In this document: piece after piece, positions 44,582 to 53,215 of the stretch
Layout: each line of letters begins with the position of its first letter
Numbering within the stretch: the stretch's first letter is position 1
DNA from: Aquimarina pacifica
GTDB taxonomy: Bacteria > Bacteroidota > Bacteroidia > Flavobacteriales > Flavobacteriaceae
Reading direction: 5' to 3'
NCBI RefSeq assembly: GCF_000520955.1
Contig: NZ_JACC01000013.1
Location: 1 to 64,000, forward strand
DNA: 64,000 nt
Program-made: the position numbers and the translations under genes
Notes under the pieces: model-generated
Told to the model about the DNA's origin: nothing
Databases searched by the model: none
What the model saw: only the letters and a program-made list of their open reading frames with translations

Positions 44582-46198
44582 ATGGTTATGAAGAAGATTT
44601 TAGGTATTTGCATTACATTTTGTTTTTGTACATGCGTTCAGTTAAATGCGCAAATTGATAGTTTAGACATTTCGATGTTTAGACTTCGTTCACTTGCGTG
44701 GAAACATTTTGTTAATGCACCTGCTAATAATCAACTGTTACCAATCGCTGATTTTACAGAGACTGGTCTTTATGGACAACTCAAAGAACAACCTCTTTCC
44801 AAAAAACAGACGCCTAACAATGTACAATCTTACGGTTTTAGAAGTAGAGGTATTTTTACACTACAAAATAAAGCTAAACTTTTTGGACACTTAGATTTCT
44901 CTAGATCATATACCAAGGAATCTTCTTACCAATTAATGCCAAATCTATCAGAAGAGTTTTCTGATGAATTAGTAACGAGTCCACATTACCCACTTGCCAT
45001 ACGTGCCGGAAATACAGAGAATCAGCATTACAGACTTATGGGAGGGTATAGTGGTGTTATAAAAAAGAGTTTCCCCTTTAGCATAACTATACATTACAAT
45101 CTCGAAAAGTTTTTTGGACTTACAATCCCGAAAACTGAACAGGAAGTAATTGATTATTCGGGGAAGTTTGAGTTAGGGTATCAATTCAAGAAACATCATA
45201 TATTCGGAATCGCTGAATTCGGAAAACATCAGACTAATTTTTCGTATCATAGTGATACTATTGATGGGATTCGTATTGACTCTGTTACAGAAACTGATTA
45301 TTATGCTGGATACTCTGTTGGATATGGAGATATACTAGGGTTTAATGCATCTTTATTAGACGGAATAACTCAAAAAGATAAATTTGTATTCGGAGGTGGA
45401 TACTCCTATACGTCTGGAGCTAATTTCTTTACTTTAATCTATACGTATAAAGATCAAAAAGAAAGTTATTTTTCGACACCATTTATAGATAATGCGAATC
45501 TAGCTGCTGTTTTTAATACCGAAGAATCCGCACTGGCAATTTCTTATATCAAACAATCTAAATCGCAATATTTAATCTCAGATACCAAATTGATTTTTGG
45601 AGAAGGGACAAATGCTCATACCTTTGATGACTATATCGAAAATGATCCCCAACGTACTGTAAAAACAAATTATAAACAAGAAGTTATACATGTAGAAAGT
45701 ACCATACAATGGGGTAAACTTAGAGATCATAGAACACAAATTGGAGCGCAATTAGAAACACATATAAGACAGACTCGTACTCAAGATATCAATACCACAG
45801 ATAAAGAAGTTACATATTGGCAAACTAAATTCTCTATTAATAAAGATCTGAAAATTACCCCCAAATCATTTATCAATCTAGAAACAGGAATTAATTATTA
45901 CCTTCCTATTACTACTTCTTTGATATATGATGCAACCAACTCTTCAACCAGTACTGGTGCATCAGTAATTCCTCCTAGAAGTACTTTTGGAGCTGATGTG
46001 ATAGCATTCGATGATACGTATGATTCATTACATAAAATTGGTCCTGTTTTAGGAATAAATTATCAAATACGGATGAAGAAAAAGGAAATCGCCACAATAG
46101 CAGCATTCTATTCTCATCTAATAGGCATGGGCCACCATATAGATACCATCACAGGAACGAATAATACATTTTCTATACACCTTAACTTAGCATATTAA
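44582..46198 (+). CDS. DUF6850-family outer membrane beta-barrel protein
   Basis: A 538-residue outer membrane protein. The signal ends VQLNAQ, and there follow many amphipathic strands with a typical barrel terminus (SIHLNLAY). The start SLAWKHFVNAPANNQLLPIADFTETG matches the DUF6850 group as I recall it, which is found with DUF4876 lipoproteins. The stop overlaps the start of the peroxidase gene by one base (TAATG), so translation is likely coupled. A second pore beside the TonB receptor is possible; no substrate can be named. Confidence 0.78.
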   Translation: MVMKKILGICITFCFCTCVQLNAQIDSLDISMFRLRSLAWKHFVNAPANNQLLPIADFTETGLYGQLKEQPLSKKQTPNNVQSYGFRSRGIFTLQNKAKLFGHLDFSRSYTKESSYQLMPNLSEEFSDELVTSPHYPLAIRAGNTENQHYRLMGGYSGVIKKSFPFSITIHYNLEKFFGLTIPKTEQEVIDYSGKFELGYQFKKHHIFGIAEFGKHQTNFSYHSDTIDGIRIDSVTETDYYAGYSVGYGDILGFNASLLDGITQKDKFVFGGGYSYTSGANFFTLIYTYKDQKESYFSTPFIDNANLAAVFNTEESALAISYIKQSKSQYLISDTKLIFGEGTNAHTFDDYIENDPQRTVKTNYKQEVIHVESTIQWGKLRDHRTQIGAQLETHIRQTRTQDINTTDKEVTYWQTKFSINKDLKITPKSFINLETGINYYLPITTSLIYDATNSSTSTGASVIPPRSTFGADVIAFDDTYDSLHKIGPVLGINYQIRMKKKEIATIAAFYSHLIGMGHHIDTITGTNNTFSIHLNLAY

Positions 46199-47352
46199 TG
46201 AATCTTAGAGTTTTAACTTTGATATTCTTCTTAGTAAGTATATCATGCCTGATCACCTCATTTAGTATCAAAGAGTTTGTAATTGGAGACTACACTATAG
46301 AAAAATTAAGAGCACTTTACAGTAGTGGTGATTCTAAAAATTGGCCCATTCCTACATTAGATAGCAGTATTATTGATGAATATGTCGAAATTGGAAATCT
46401 TGAAACCATTAACCATCCCAAAAACAACCCATATTCTATAGAGAAAGCTGAATTAGGAAAAAAGCTTTTTTTTGATCCAAGGTTATCAGGTTCTGGTCAA
46501 GTTTCTTGTGCGAGTTGTCACGAACCTCAACTTGCATGGGGAGACGGAAAACGAGTTTCACATGGAGATTTACAAAAACAAGGAAGTCGTAATGCCCCAA
46601 CCATAATTAATATTGGGCAAGCCCAAAGTTTGTTTTGGGATGGTCGCGCTGGTTCTTTAGAGGAACAAGCACATGCACCAGTAGAAAGTACTATAGAAAT
46701 GAATACAAAATTTGCGGTAGCGGTACAAAACATTCAAAATATAAAGGGGTATGACTCATTATTTGCAGGTGTTTATGGTGATCAAAAAGTTACTGAAAAT
46801 CGCATTAAAAAGGCCTTAGCAACCTATCAACGGACTATAAAAAGTACAAATACACGTTTTGATCATTTTATACGAGGTAATGAAGAAGTATTTACAGATC
46901 AAGAAGTACTAGGGTTACATCTATTTAGAACCAAAGGGAGATGCGTAAATTGCCATTATAGCCCTTATTTTTCGGATCAAAAATTTCATAATGTAGGCTT
47001 AACCTATTATCAACGTTATTATGAAGATTTAGGAGTCTATAATCAAACGGGGAAAAAAGAGGATGTTGGTAGATTTAAAACTCCAACACTTAGAGAAGTA
47101 GCCAAAACAGGGCCCTACATGCATAATGGTTTGTTTCCTGATTTAGGTGGTATTATGAACATGTACAATGTGGGAATGCCTCGCCCAAGACGAAAACCAA
47201 AGCAAGAAAATGACACTTTATTTCCTACTACATCGGTACTTTTGAAACCTCTAAAGCTAAGTACCGAAGAAAAAGATGCCATAGAAGCATTTCTAAAAAC
47301 ACTCACAAGTAGAACAGCAAATATCGAAGTCTTTGTCGAATTACCTAATTAA
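46198..47352 (+). CDS. di-heme cytochrome c peroxidase (MauG/CcpA family)
   Basis: A 384-residue exported di-heme protein. Heme c motifs are CASCH (Cys104, Cys107, His108) and CVNCH (Cys249, Cys252, His253). The N-terminal FFDPRLSGSGQVSCASCH, the NAPTIINI block and the C-terminal GRFKTPTLREVAKTGPYMHNG with a candidate axial Met fit the family. Members reduce peroxide or oxidise bound partners in the periplasm. In this operon it may act on an iron chelate or the neighbouring surface proteins; that is an inference. Confidence 0.92.
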   Translation: MNLRVLTLIFFLVSISCLITSFSIKEFVIGDYTIEKLRALYSSGDSKNWPIPTLDSSIIDEYVEIGNLETINHPKNNPYSIEKAELGKKLFFDPRLSGSGQVSCASCHEPQLAWGDGKRVSHGDLQKQGSRNAPTIINIGQAQSLFWDGRAGSLEEQAHAPVESTIEMNTKFAVAVQNIQNIKGYDSLFAGVYGDQKVTENRIKKALATYQRTIKSTNTRFDHFIRGNEEVFTDQEVLGLHLFRTKGRCVNCHYSPYFSDQKFHNVGLTYYQRYYEDLGVYNQTGKKEDVGRFKTPTLREVAKTGPYMHNGLFPDLGGIMNMYNVGMPRPRRKPKQENDTLFPTTSVLLKPLKLSTEEKDAIEAFLKTLTSRTANIEVFVELPN

Positions 47353-47977
47353 TAAATAGATACAAAGAAATTGAGTATTCTAATCAATCAGGAAGAACTG
47401 GTAAAATGATTCTTGATAATTTTGAAGTATTTGTTTCTAAGGATTCTTTAGTAGGAACACGTGCAGGGAATGATAACATATCTAGTGTTGAAGTCGTATT
47501 TAAAAACAGACGAGATCTTGAACTCTAATAATAAGAAAACTATTCGATTTTAGAGAATTCAATTTCAAACTGTTTCGATCTCTTTCTTTAGAGTTTATAA
47601 ATAAACAAAAGTTAAAAATAAAAGAGCTTGCTTTTTTGTGTTAGATGATATTTTTATTGTTCTCAAACAGAACTTTGTAAGGACCAGATGTAAAACATTC
47701 CTATGAGATAATCATTATAAATAAAAACCATAAATCAATGCTTCAAAATGCTTTTTCTTTTTTTTGTTCTATATCTTTCAATTTTCACATATTTTTAAAA
47801 ACTTTGGGTTTGTTTTAAGTTTCATACCAATGGTACCTTTATTTTTTATTCTTAATTTTAAAAAATATTGTGATGGCCAAGTGTATGTACAACATTCATA
47901 ATCAAATAACATACACAGATATACCCCTTGATTAGCGTATCCTGAACTCATACACTTATCGCAGTATGTAATTTAGA
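47353..47977. other. 625-base gap with a possible gene fragment
   Basis: An open stretch of about 58 codons from 47355 to 47528 (YKEIEYSNQSGRTGKMILDN, then FEVFVSKDSLVGTRAGNDN, ending NRRDLEL) looks protein-like but lacks a good start and a recognised family. It may be a remnant of a secreted protein. The remaining sequence is AT-rich and holds the sigma factor promoter region. Nothing else was seen. Confidence 0.4.
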
Positions 47978-48538
47978 ATGACCATAGAAACTCAACTTCT
48001 TAAAAAAGTAGCTCAAGGTAATCGAAAGGCTTTTCGGCAATTGTACCTATTGTATAAGGACAAAGTATATAATACAGCTATTGGTTATTTACAAAATATC
48101 GAGGAGGCAGAAGAAATTACTCAAGATGTTTTTTTAACCATTTATGAGAAAGCAGAAACATTTCGAGCAAAATCAAAAGTAAGTACCTGGATTTATAGAA
48201 TCACGGTGAACAAGGCACTAAATCTGCTACAGAAAAGAAAAAGACAACTTTTTTCTAGAACAGAAATACAAGAGTTTCATAGTATAGATTTTAATCATCC
48301 CGGAATATTGTTAGAAAATCAGGAAAAAGCCACCTTATTATTTTCGGTTATCAACAAACTGCCGGACAATCAAAAAACTGCATTTATTTTAAGTTATGTA
48401 GAAGGGTTACCCCGACAAGAAGTAGCAGCTATTATGCAAACAACACTCAAATCAGTTGAAAGTTTATTACAAAGAAGTAAGAAAACATTGAAAAAAAAAT
48501 TAATTTCAATGTATCCCGAAGGGAAATTAAAAAAATAA
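47978..48538 (+). CDS. ECF-type RNA polymerase sigma factor
   Basis: A 186-residue sigma-70 family regulator with region 2 (AFRQLYLLYKDKVYNTAIGY, EEAEEITQDVFLTIY) and region 4 (LPDNQKTAFILSYVEGLPRQEVAAIMQTTLKSVESLLQRSKKTLK). It lacks regions 1 and 3, as ECF members do. It directs transcription of a stress or envelope set, probably including its own operon. The next gene encodes a small membrane protein in the place of an anti-sigma factor. Confidence 0.94.
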   Translation: MTIETQLLKKVAQGNRKAFRQLYLLYKDKVYNTAIGYLQNIEEAEEITQDVFLTIYEKAETFRAKSKVSTWIYRITVNKALNLLQKRKRQLFSRTEIQEFHSIDFNHPGILLENQEKATLLFSVINKLPDNQKTAFILSYVEGLPRQEVAAIMQTTLKSVESLLQRSKKTLKKKLISMYPEGKLKK

Positions 48539-48569
48539 TGTCTAAAGGAAAAATACCTTTTTAGAAACA

Positions 48570-48851
48570 ATGGATAAAAAAGAACAGTGGGCAGATGACA
48601 TTTTACACAGCTTAGAAGGTGCAAAACGTGCGATCCCAAAAAATGATTTATTTGATGAAATACTAGCTAAAATTCCGGAGAAAAAGGAAAACAAAATAAT
48701 TCCTCTAGTTCACTTAACCTGGATAGCTGCTGCTGCGGTTGCAATAATCGTAGTAAATGTTTATGCCTTGCAATTGCAAAATACAACCATCAAAAATGTA
48801 ACCGAGAGTTCTGATAAGGAAGTCTCTCTATTATCGAATTATGTATTTTAA
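48570..48851 (+). CDS. small single-pass membrane protein, candidate anti-sigma factor
   Basis: A 93-residue protein with a cytosolic N-terminal half (MDKKEQWADDILHSLEGAKR, AIPKNDLFDEILAKIPEKKE), one transmembrane helix (about 50-69, LTWIAAAAVAIIVVNVYALQ) and a short outer tail. Size, topology and position directly after the ECF gene suit an anti-sigma factor, although no zinc (HxxxCxxC) motif is present. It lies 9 nt before the CpxP-like gene. Confidence 0.7.
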   Translation: MDKKEQWADDILHSLEGAKRAIPKNDLFDEILAKIPEKKENKIIPLVHLTWIAAAAVAIIVVNVYALQLQNTTIKNVTESSDKEVSLLSNYVF

Positions 48852-48860
48852 TACTAAAAA

Positions 48861-49274
48861 ATGAAAAAAGAACTACTTTACAAAATCGCCATAACTATTT
48901 TACTAGTGCTGAACATAATACAGATTGGTAATACACCATTAACAAAAAAACCTCCGCAAAAACATAACCCGCATCATAAACCAAATGCTATAGAAATTCT
49001 GCATTTAGATCAAAAGCAAGATCAGGAATTCAAAGAAATTGGAAGAAAACACGGTGAAGTTATGTCTCTATTGAGAAATGAACAAAAACAATATGTGCAA
49101 AACTACTTTTTAACTCCATCGGACTCCTTATTAGATCATATTAAAGAAATTGAAGCTAAAAAAATAAAAATTACTGAGGAACATTTTGAGGCTATGAAAT
49201 CTATTCTAAACAACGAACAAAAACCTCATTACAAGAACTTTAAAGAAAAAGCTATCGATTACATACTGCGGTAA
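48861..49274 (+). CDS. CpxP/Spy-like periplasmic helical protein
   Basis: A 137-residue protein anchored by an N-terminal helix (about 7-24). The exported part is helical and rich in Glu, Lys and Gln with the LTxxQ-like patterns LDQKQDQEFKEIGRKHGEV and LNNEQKPHYKNFKEK, typical of Spy/CpxP/CnrX proteins. These sense metal or misfolded protein and control an ECF or two-component regulator. A His-rich stretch (HNPHHKPNA, residues 36-44) could bind metal. It is likely the sensor for the ECF sigma upstream. Confidence 0.75.
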   Translation: MKKELLYKIAITILLVLNIIQIGNTPLTKKPPQKHNPHHKPNAIEILHLDQKQDQEFKEIGRKHGEVMSLLRNEQKQYVQNYFLTPSDSLLDHIKEIEAKKIKITEEHFEAMKSILNNEQKPHYKNFKEKAIDYILR

Positions 49275-49362
49275 GACAAAGAAAATTTAAAAAAAAACAA
49301 CAAACAAACGAAGGATTTGATATTGGTTCTTGTCAAAAGGTAAAATTAAAACTCTTTTTACC

Positions 49363-50712
49363 ATGAAACAATCTTCATTTCTAATAGTATTTTTTTTACT
49401 ATTCAGTCTTCATTCATTTGCCCATAAAGAGGGACATGGATTTAAAAACCTTACCAAATGGACCATTAACGACAAAACAATAGAAGCTTCTTTTTTAAAA
49501 TCGACAGAAGACAATATCTTTTTAGAAACAAGGTCAGGAAAAATAATAGTGCATAAACTGTCCTCTTTCTCCCCAGAAAACCAGCACCTTATTCAAAAAA
49601 AAATAACCCACATTAAGGAGATTAACCACCTTGCTTCTAGTAAAATAAGCAGTGATAAAAAACAATCTTTGCTGCTACACCAAAGTACCAAAAGAAAAGT
49701 TCTGATCGGGCTACTTCTTTTGTCGATACTTCTTTTCTTTCTTTTTAAACGGAAAAAGCCACTATTGGTAAATACATTTTTCTGCTCATGGGTTTTGATT
49801 TTGCTTGCCTGTGATGACAATAATTCTGAAGAAGACGATTCTGATGATTCTACAGATGAACCTATATCTGTACCTGCAAATGAAATCACTCAGTTAGAAT
49901 CTTTCTTCGGAAATTTTTCAAATGTCACCACTAGTTCTGATGACACCTATTTCTATGTTTCATCAACGGGTATACCTGATCATGATATGATGGTGGGCAT
50001 TACCAATTGGCAGCAGCAGGTACCAATCCCACAAGAGTATACTGGGGCGAACAGCTGGGCTTTTCCTATTCAACCTGTACTTGCTGAAACTCCGTTACTA
50101 TCTTCTGAACATTTTTTAAGAGGAGCCATTGCCATTGCGGTAAATGGGATTCCAATTTTTAACCCCCTTAACAACCGAGGAGAAGATGCATTTACAATCG
50201 GTGAATTAGATGATTGGGGCGGACATTGCGGAAGAGCAGACGACTACCATTATCATATTCCGCCAACTCACTTAGAATCTATCCTAGGATCTGATCAACC
50301 CCTAGCCTACGCGCTAGACGGTTTTCCTGTCTATGGCCAAACAACAGATGAACTGGATGAATACTTAGGTAAATTTAATGACGATGGCTCATACCAATAC
50401 CATACAACCGATACATTCCCCTATTTTATCGCAGGAATGCGAGGTGAAGTTACACTAGACCCAAGTACCACCGCTCCCGAAGATCAAATTTTGCCGCAAG
50501 CAATGACTCAAGAAGTCAGACCTGCATTAACCCCATTAGCAGGTGCAGAAATAACAGCATTTACATCAACCGGTACCAACGCTTATTCTCTAGAGTATCA
50601 AATAGGAACTGACACATACTATACCAATTACAGTTGGGATGAAAATGGGTTATATACCTATGAATATGTTGATAGTGAAGGCAATGTAACTACTGAAACG
50701 TATCAAAGATAA
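49363..50712 (+). CDS. YHYH-domain protein with N-terminal SHD1-like domain
   Basis: A 449-residue protein. The signal ends SFAH. Residues about 30-77 resemble an SHD1 fold (WTINDKTIEASFLKSTEDN, VHKLSSFSPENQHLI). A transmembrane helix follows (112-129), then a second hydrophobic stretch ending in lipobox-like LILLAC (Cys150) and an acidic spacer. The rest is a YHYH domain (CGRADDYHYHIPPTHLES, YQYHTTDTFPYFIAGMRGE). The two N-terminal exports in series suggest a gene fusion. YHYH proteins probably bind metal through the His cluster. The ATG at 49363 begins the signal; 49330 is upstream. Confidence 0.8.
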   Translation: MKQSSFLIVFFLLFSLHSFAHKEGHGFKNLTKWTINDKTIEASFLKSTEDNIFLETRSGKIIVHKLSSFSPENQHLIQKKITHIKEINHLASSKISSDKKQSLLLHQSTKRKVLIGLLLLSILLFFLFKRKKPLLVNTFFCSWVLILLACDDNNSEEDDSDDSTDEPISVPANEITQLESFFGNFSNVTTSSDDTYFYVSSTGIPDHDMMVGITNWQQQVPIPQEYTGANSWAFPIQPVLAETPLLSSEHFLRGAIAIAVNGIPIFNPLNNRGEDAFTIGELDDWGGHCGRADDYHYHIPPTHLESILGSDQPLAYALDGFPVYGQTTDELDEYLGKFNDDGSYQYHTTDTFPYFIAGMRGEVTLDPSTTAPEDQILPQAMTQEVRPALTPLAGAEITAFTSTGTNAYSLEYQIGTDTYYTNYSWDENGLYTYEYVDSEGNVTTETYQR

Positions 50713-50724
50713 AATCATTCAGCC

Positions 50725-51294
50725 ATGCTAAAACATATCTATATATTCTGCTTTCTAATTACCGTTAGTGCATGTAATCCTGACGACGACACCAACGATA
50801 CTTCAGAATTTTCGATTACTAGTATAGCAATAGAAAATGGAGAACTTCTTGATGAATATAAATGTGAGGATAAGATAGATGGTATCGAAAACTCTATTCC
50901 TTTAGCTTGGTCAGGAATTCCTGATGGCACAAAATCATTAGCTATACATATGATCCATTATCCCGATCCTGATAATACAGAAAATGTAAGCTCCTATATG
51001 ATTTTATGGAATATTGATACTGATATCACTTCTATACCCTACGGTACTGCCGATGAAGGACCTTGGTATATGGGTGCAAATAAAGATGGTAATGCGATAT
51101 CATATACTTCTCCTTGTTCTCAAGGTGCAGGGACTCACGAATATATTATTACTATTTATGCACTTTCAGAAACACCATCAAGTCTACCTACTACAAGTTC
51201 TTTAGATGTAGATTATACTGCATTTATTGAAGCAATTTCTACAGTAACTATTATTGAAACAGCGACCATCACATTTAATTCTATAACCTCTTAA
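50725..51294 (+). CDS. PEBP (YbhB/YbcL, Raf-kinase-inhibitor-like) lipoprotein
   Basis: A 189-residue lipoprotein with lipobox TVSAC (Cys17) and an acidic start. The PEBP fold is seen in CEDKIDGIENSIPLAWSGIPDGTKSLAI, HYPDPDN, and MILWNIDTDITSIPYG. The family binds anionic or lipid ligands in a small pocket. It lies 12 nt after the YHYH gene and 11 nt before the next lipoprotein, so the three are one operon. Confidence 0.88.
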   Translation: MLKHIYIFCFLITVSACNPDDDTNDTSEFSITSIAIENGELLDEYKCEDKIDGIENSIPLAWSGIPDGTKSLAIHMIHYPDPDNTENVSSYMILWNIDTDITSIPYGTADEGPWYMGANKDGNAISYTSPCSQGAGTHEYIITIYALSETPSSLPTTSSLDVDYTAFIEAISTVTIIETATITFNSITS

Positions 51295-51305
51295 ATATTG
51301 TAAAC

Positions 51306-52346
51306 ATGAAAATTAATAAAAAAATGTACTTAATGACTATATTGTTCGTAATCATATCTTGCATAAGCTGTAATAGTGATAATTCAGACGACAATAATAC
51401 CGATGATGAAGTAGTAACTGATGATGATGGTGTAACTACAGGAGACTACTCTGGTACAGCTTCTGTATCGCAAGGTCTCGCTACTACTGTAACAGAGAAC
51501 CTCTATCCTGCAGGTCAGCGTGTAGCAGGAATTGGCACAATCACAGCAACTGATGACTCTGTTTGGATCGTACCAGCAGAAGTAAATTATACCGATAGTT
51601 CCTTTCCATTTGCTCCTGACTTATCTAATCCTGATGGTACCGAATATGCTTCGGCAGCAGAAGCATTGTCTGCATTTGATGACAGCAATATTGTCGAAAT
51701 AGATGCAAGTGGTGAAATCATCACTGGATATATTTTTTCTGACAACTATTTTGAACTCTATATAAATGGAGTTCCCGTAGGAAAAGACGCCATTCCATTT
51801 ACACAATTCAACTCTCACATTGTAAAGTTTAGGGTGTCTAGACCATTCAAAATAGCAATGAAATTGGTAGATTGGGAAGAAAATTTAGGTTTAGGTTCTG
51901 AAAATAATCAAGGGAGTGATTATTATGCTGGTGACGGGGGTATGGTAGCTGTATTTAAAGATGTTTCAGAAAATAGTATTGCCACAACAGGCAGTGAATG
52001 GAAGGCACAAACATTTTACACATCTCCTATTAAAGATTTAAGTTGTCCTACCGAAAATGGAACCACAAGAAGTACCTCAAATTGTAATACCGATAGCGAA
52101 AATGATGGAACTTCATTTTATGCCTTGCACTGGGAGTTACCAGAAACATGGATGAATGAAGATTTTGACAGTACCGATTGGCCCAATGCAACCACCTATA
52201 CAAATGAAACTATTGTTGTAAATAACAAACCCTCATACACCAATTTTACCGATATATTTGATGACCCCGAAAATGATGCAGAATTCATTTGGTCGACTAA
52301 CGTCATTTTGGATAATCAAGTAATTGTAAACTATACCGTTCAATAG
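51306..52346 (+). CDS. lipoprotein of unknown function associated with YHYH and PEBP genes
   Basis: A 346-residue lipoprotein with lipobox ISCISC and an Asp/Asn-rich linker (SDNSDDNNTDDEVVTDDD). The mature part is beta-rich and contains a galactose-binding-like sequence (YFELYINGVPVGKDAIPFTQ, WMNEDFDSTDWPNATTYT). Several Cys residues in the C-terminal half (CPTENGT, SNCNTD) may form a disulfide. No known domain can be named with confidence. It closes the operon. Confidence 0.75.
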   Translation: MKINKKMYLMTILFVIISCISCNSDNSDDNNTDDEVVTDDDGVTTGDYSGTASVSQGLATTVTENLYPAGQRVAGIGTITATDDSVWIVPAEVNYTDSSFPFAPDLSNPDGTEYASAAEALSAFDDSNIVEIDASGEIITGYIFSDNYFELYINGVPVGKDAIPFTQFNSHIVKFRVSRPFKIAMKLVDWEENLGLGSENNQGSDYYAGDGGMVAVFKDVSENSIATTGSEWKAQTFYTSPIKDLSCPTENGTTRSTSNCNTDSENDGTSFYALHWELPETWMNEDFDSTDWPNATTYTNETIVVNNKPSYTNFTDIFDDPENDAEFIWSTNVILDNQVIVNYTVQ

Positions 52347-52661
52347 AGTGATTATAATTTTTGATATGAATTTTTATAATAAAAATTGATCAATGGCAAG
52401 TTTTCTATAGCTATGCATATAAAACCCCTATAATTTGATGGGAATATATAAACTTTCTGAATTCATTTCTTATAAAACTTGATAAGAATAAAGTGGGCTT
52501 TAGGGTTATGAGTTTAGTGGTTTCATCAAAGGCATCAATGAAAACTTGCTTTTTTGATATTGTCAAAAAAAATCAAATATAATCCAACAAGAGTTCTTTT
52601 TAGAAATTATTTATTGGTGTTAGAGTAAGCTTTCTAGCTGCATTAATTAGTATGTGTAATG
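52347..52661. other. noncoding gap, nothing recognised
   Basis: About 315 bases after the ECF operon with no ORF or hairpin that I trust, up to the terminator at 52662. Confidence 0.5.
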
Positions 52662-52702
52662 AAAAACTCTCTATTAAAAATAAATTTTAATAGAGAGTTT
52701 TT
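52662..52702. terminator. bidirectional terminator
   Basis: A perfect 18-bp stem (AAAAACTCTCTATTAAAA and its complement) with a 5-nt loop lies between the plus-strand ECF operon and the minus-strand protease operon. A/T runs at both ends allow use in both directions. Confidence 0.88.
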
Positions 52703-52727
52703 AGTTTTAATTTTACGTGGTTGCAAA

Positions 52728-53213
52728 TTATTTTCTTATCGAAAAATGCCTATCATCTCCATCAACATTCAAATCCCAAACTGATGCTCCATTAAACCAC
52801 AATTTATCAATGGCCAAGTAATTTTCGCTTTTTAAAAACCTACATATAAGAGTATCCTCATCAATATTATTCCATTTCACAAAAAATGTCGCTTGATCAT
52901 CTTCGTATGAAATATCGGCAAATATTCTTAATCGATACGCTGTTTCATCTTTTATAAGTTTAAGTTTTCTAGGGTATGTTAGATCCTGATCATAGATCTC
53001 AATTTTTTCATCTCCGTTTTTATAAAACAACTTGATTTCTTCAAAATCATATCCCTCGGGAGTATTTGGATCAAGAAGGTCTATTAAGTCTATGTTTTTT
53101 ACTGATATATCTACAGCTATATCGACATTTTCGAACTGATCAGTCTTCTTGTCTTCATCTGTACAACCTATAAACATCAGTATTGGAAGTATAAAAAAAT
53201 AATATGCGTTCAT
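52728..53213 (-). CDS. small lipoprotein after the C10 protease
   Basis: A 161-residue lipoprotein with lipobox FIGC (Cys16). The mature part is beta-rich (VDIAVDISVKNIDLIDLLDP, KIEIYDQDLTYPRKLKLI). It lies 2 nt downstream of the C10 protease gene, so it is cotranscribed. In related clusters C10 peptidases are paired with Spi-like inhibitors; this protein has no recognisable inhibitor motif but is a candidate by position. Confidence 0.68.
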   Translation of the reverse strand: MNAYYFFILPILMFIGCTDEDKKTDQFENVDIAVDISVKNIDLIDLLDPNTPEGYDFEEIKLFYKNGDEKIEIYDQDLTYPRKLKLIKDETAYRLRIFADISYEDDQATFFVKWNNIDEDTLICRFLKSENYLAIDKLWFNGASVWDLNVDGDDRHFSIRK

Positions 53214-53215
53214 AA

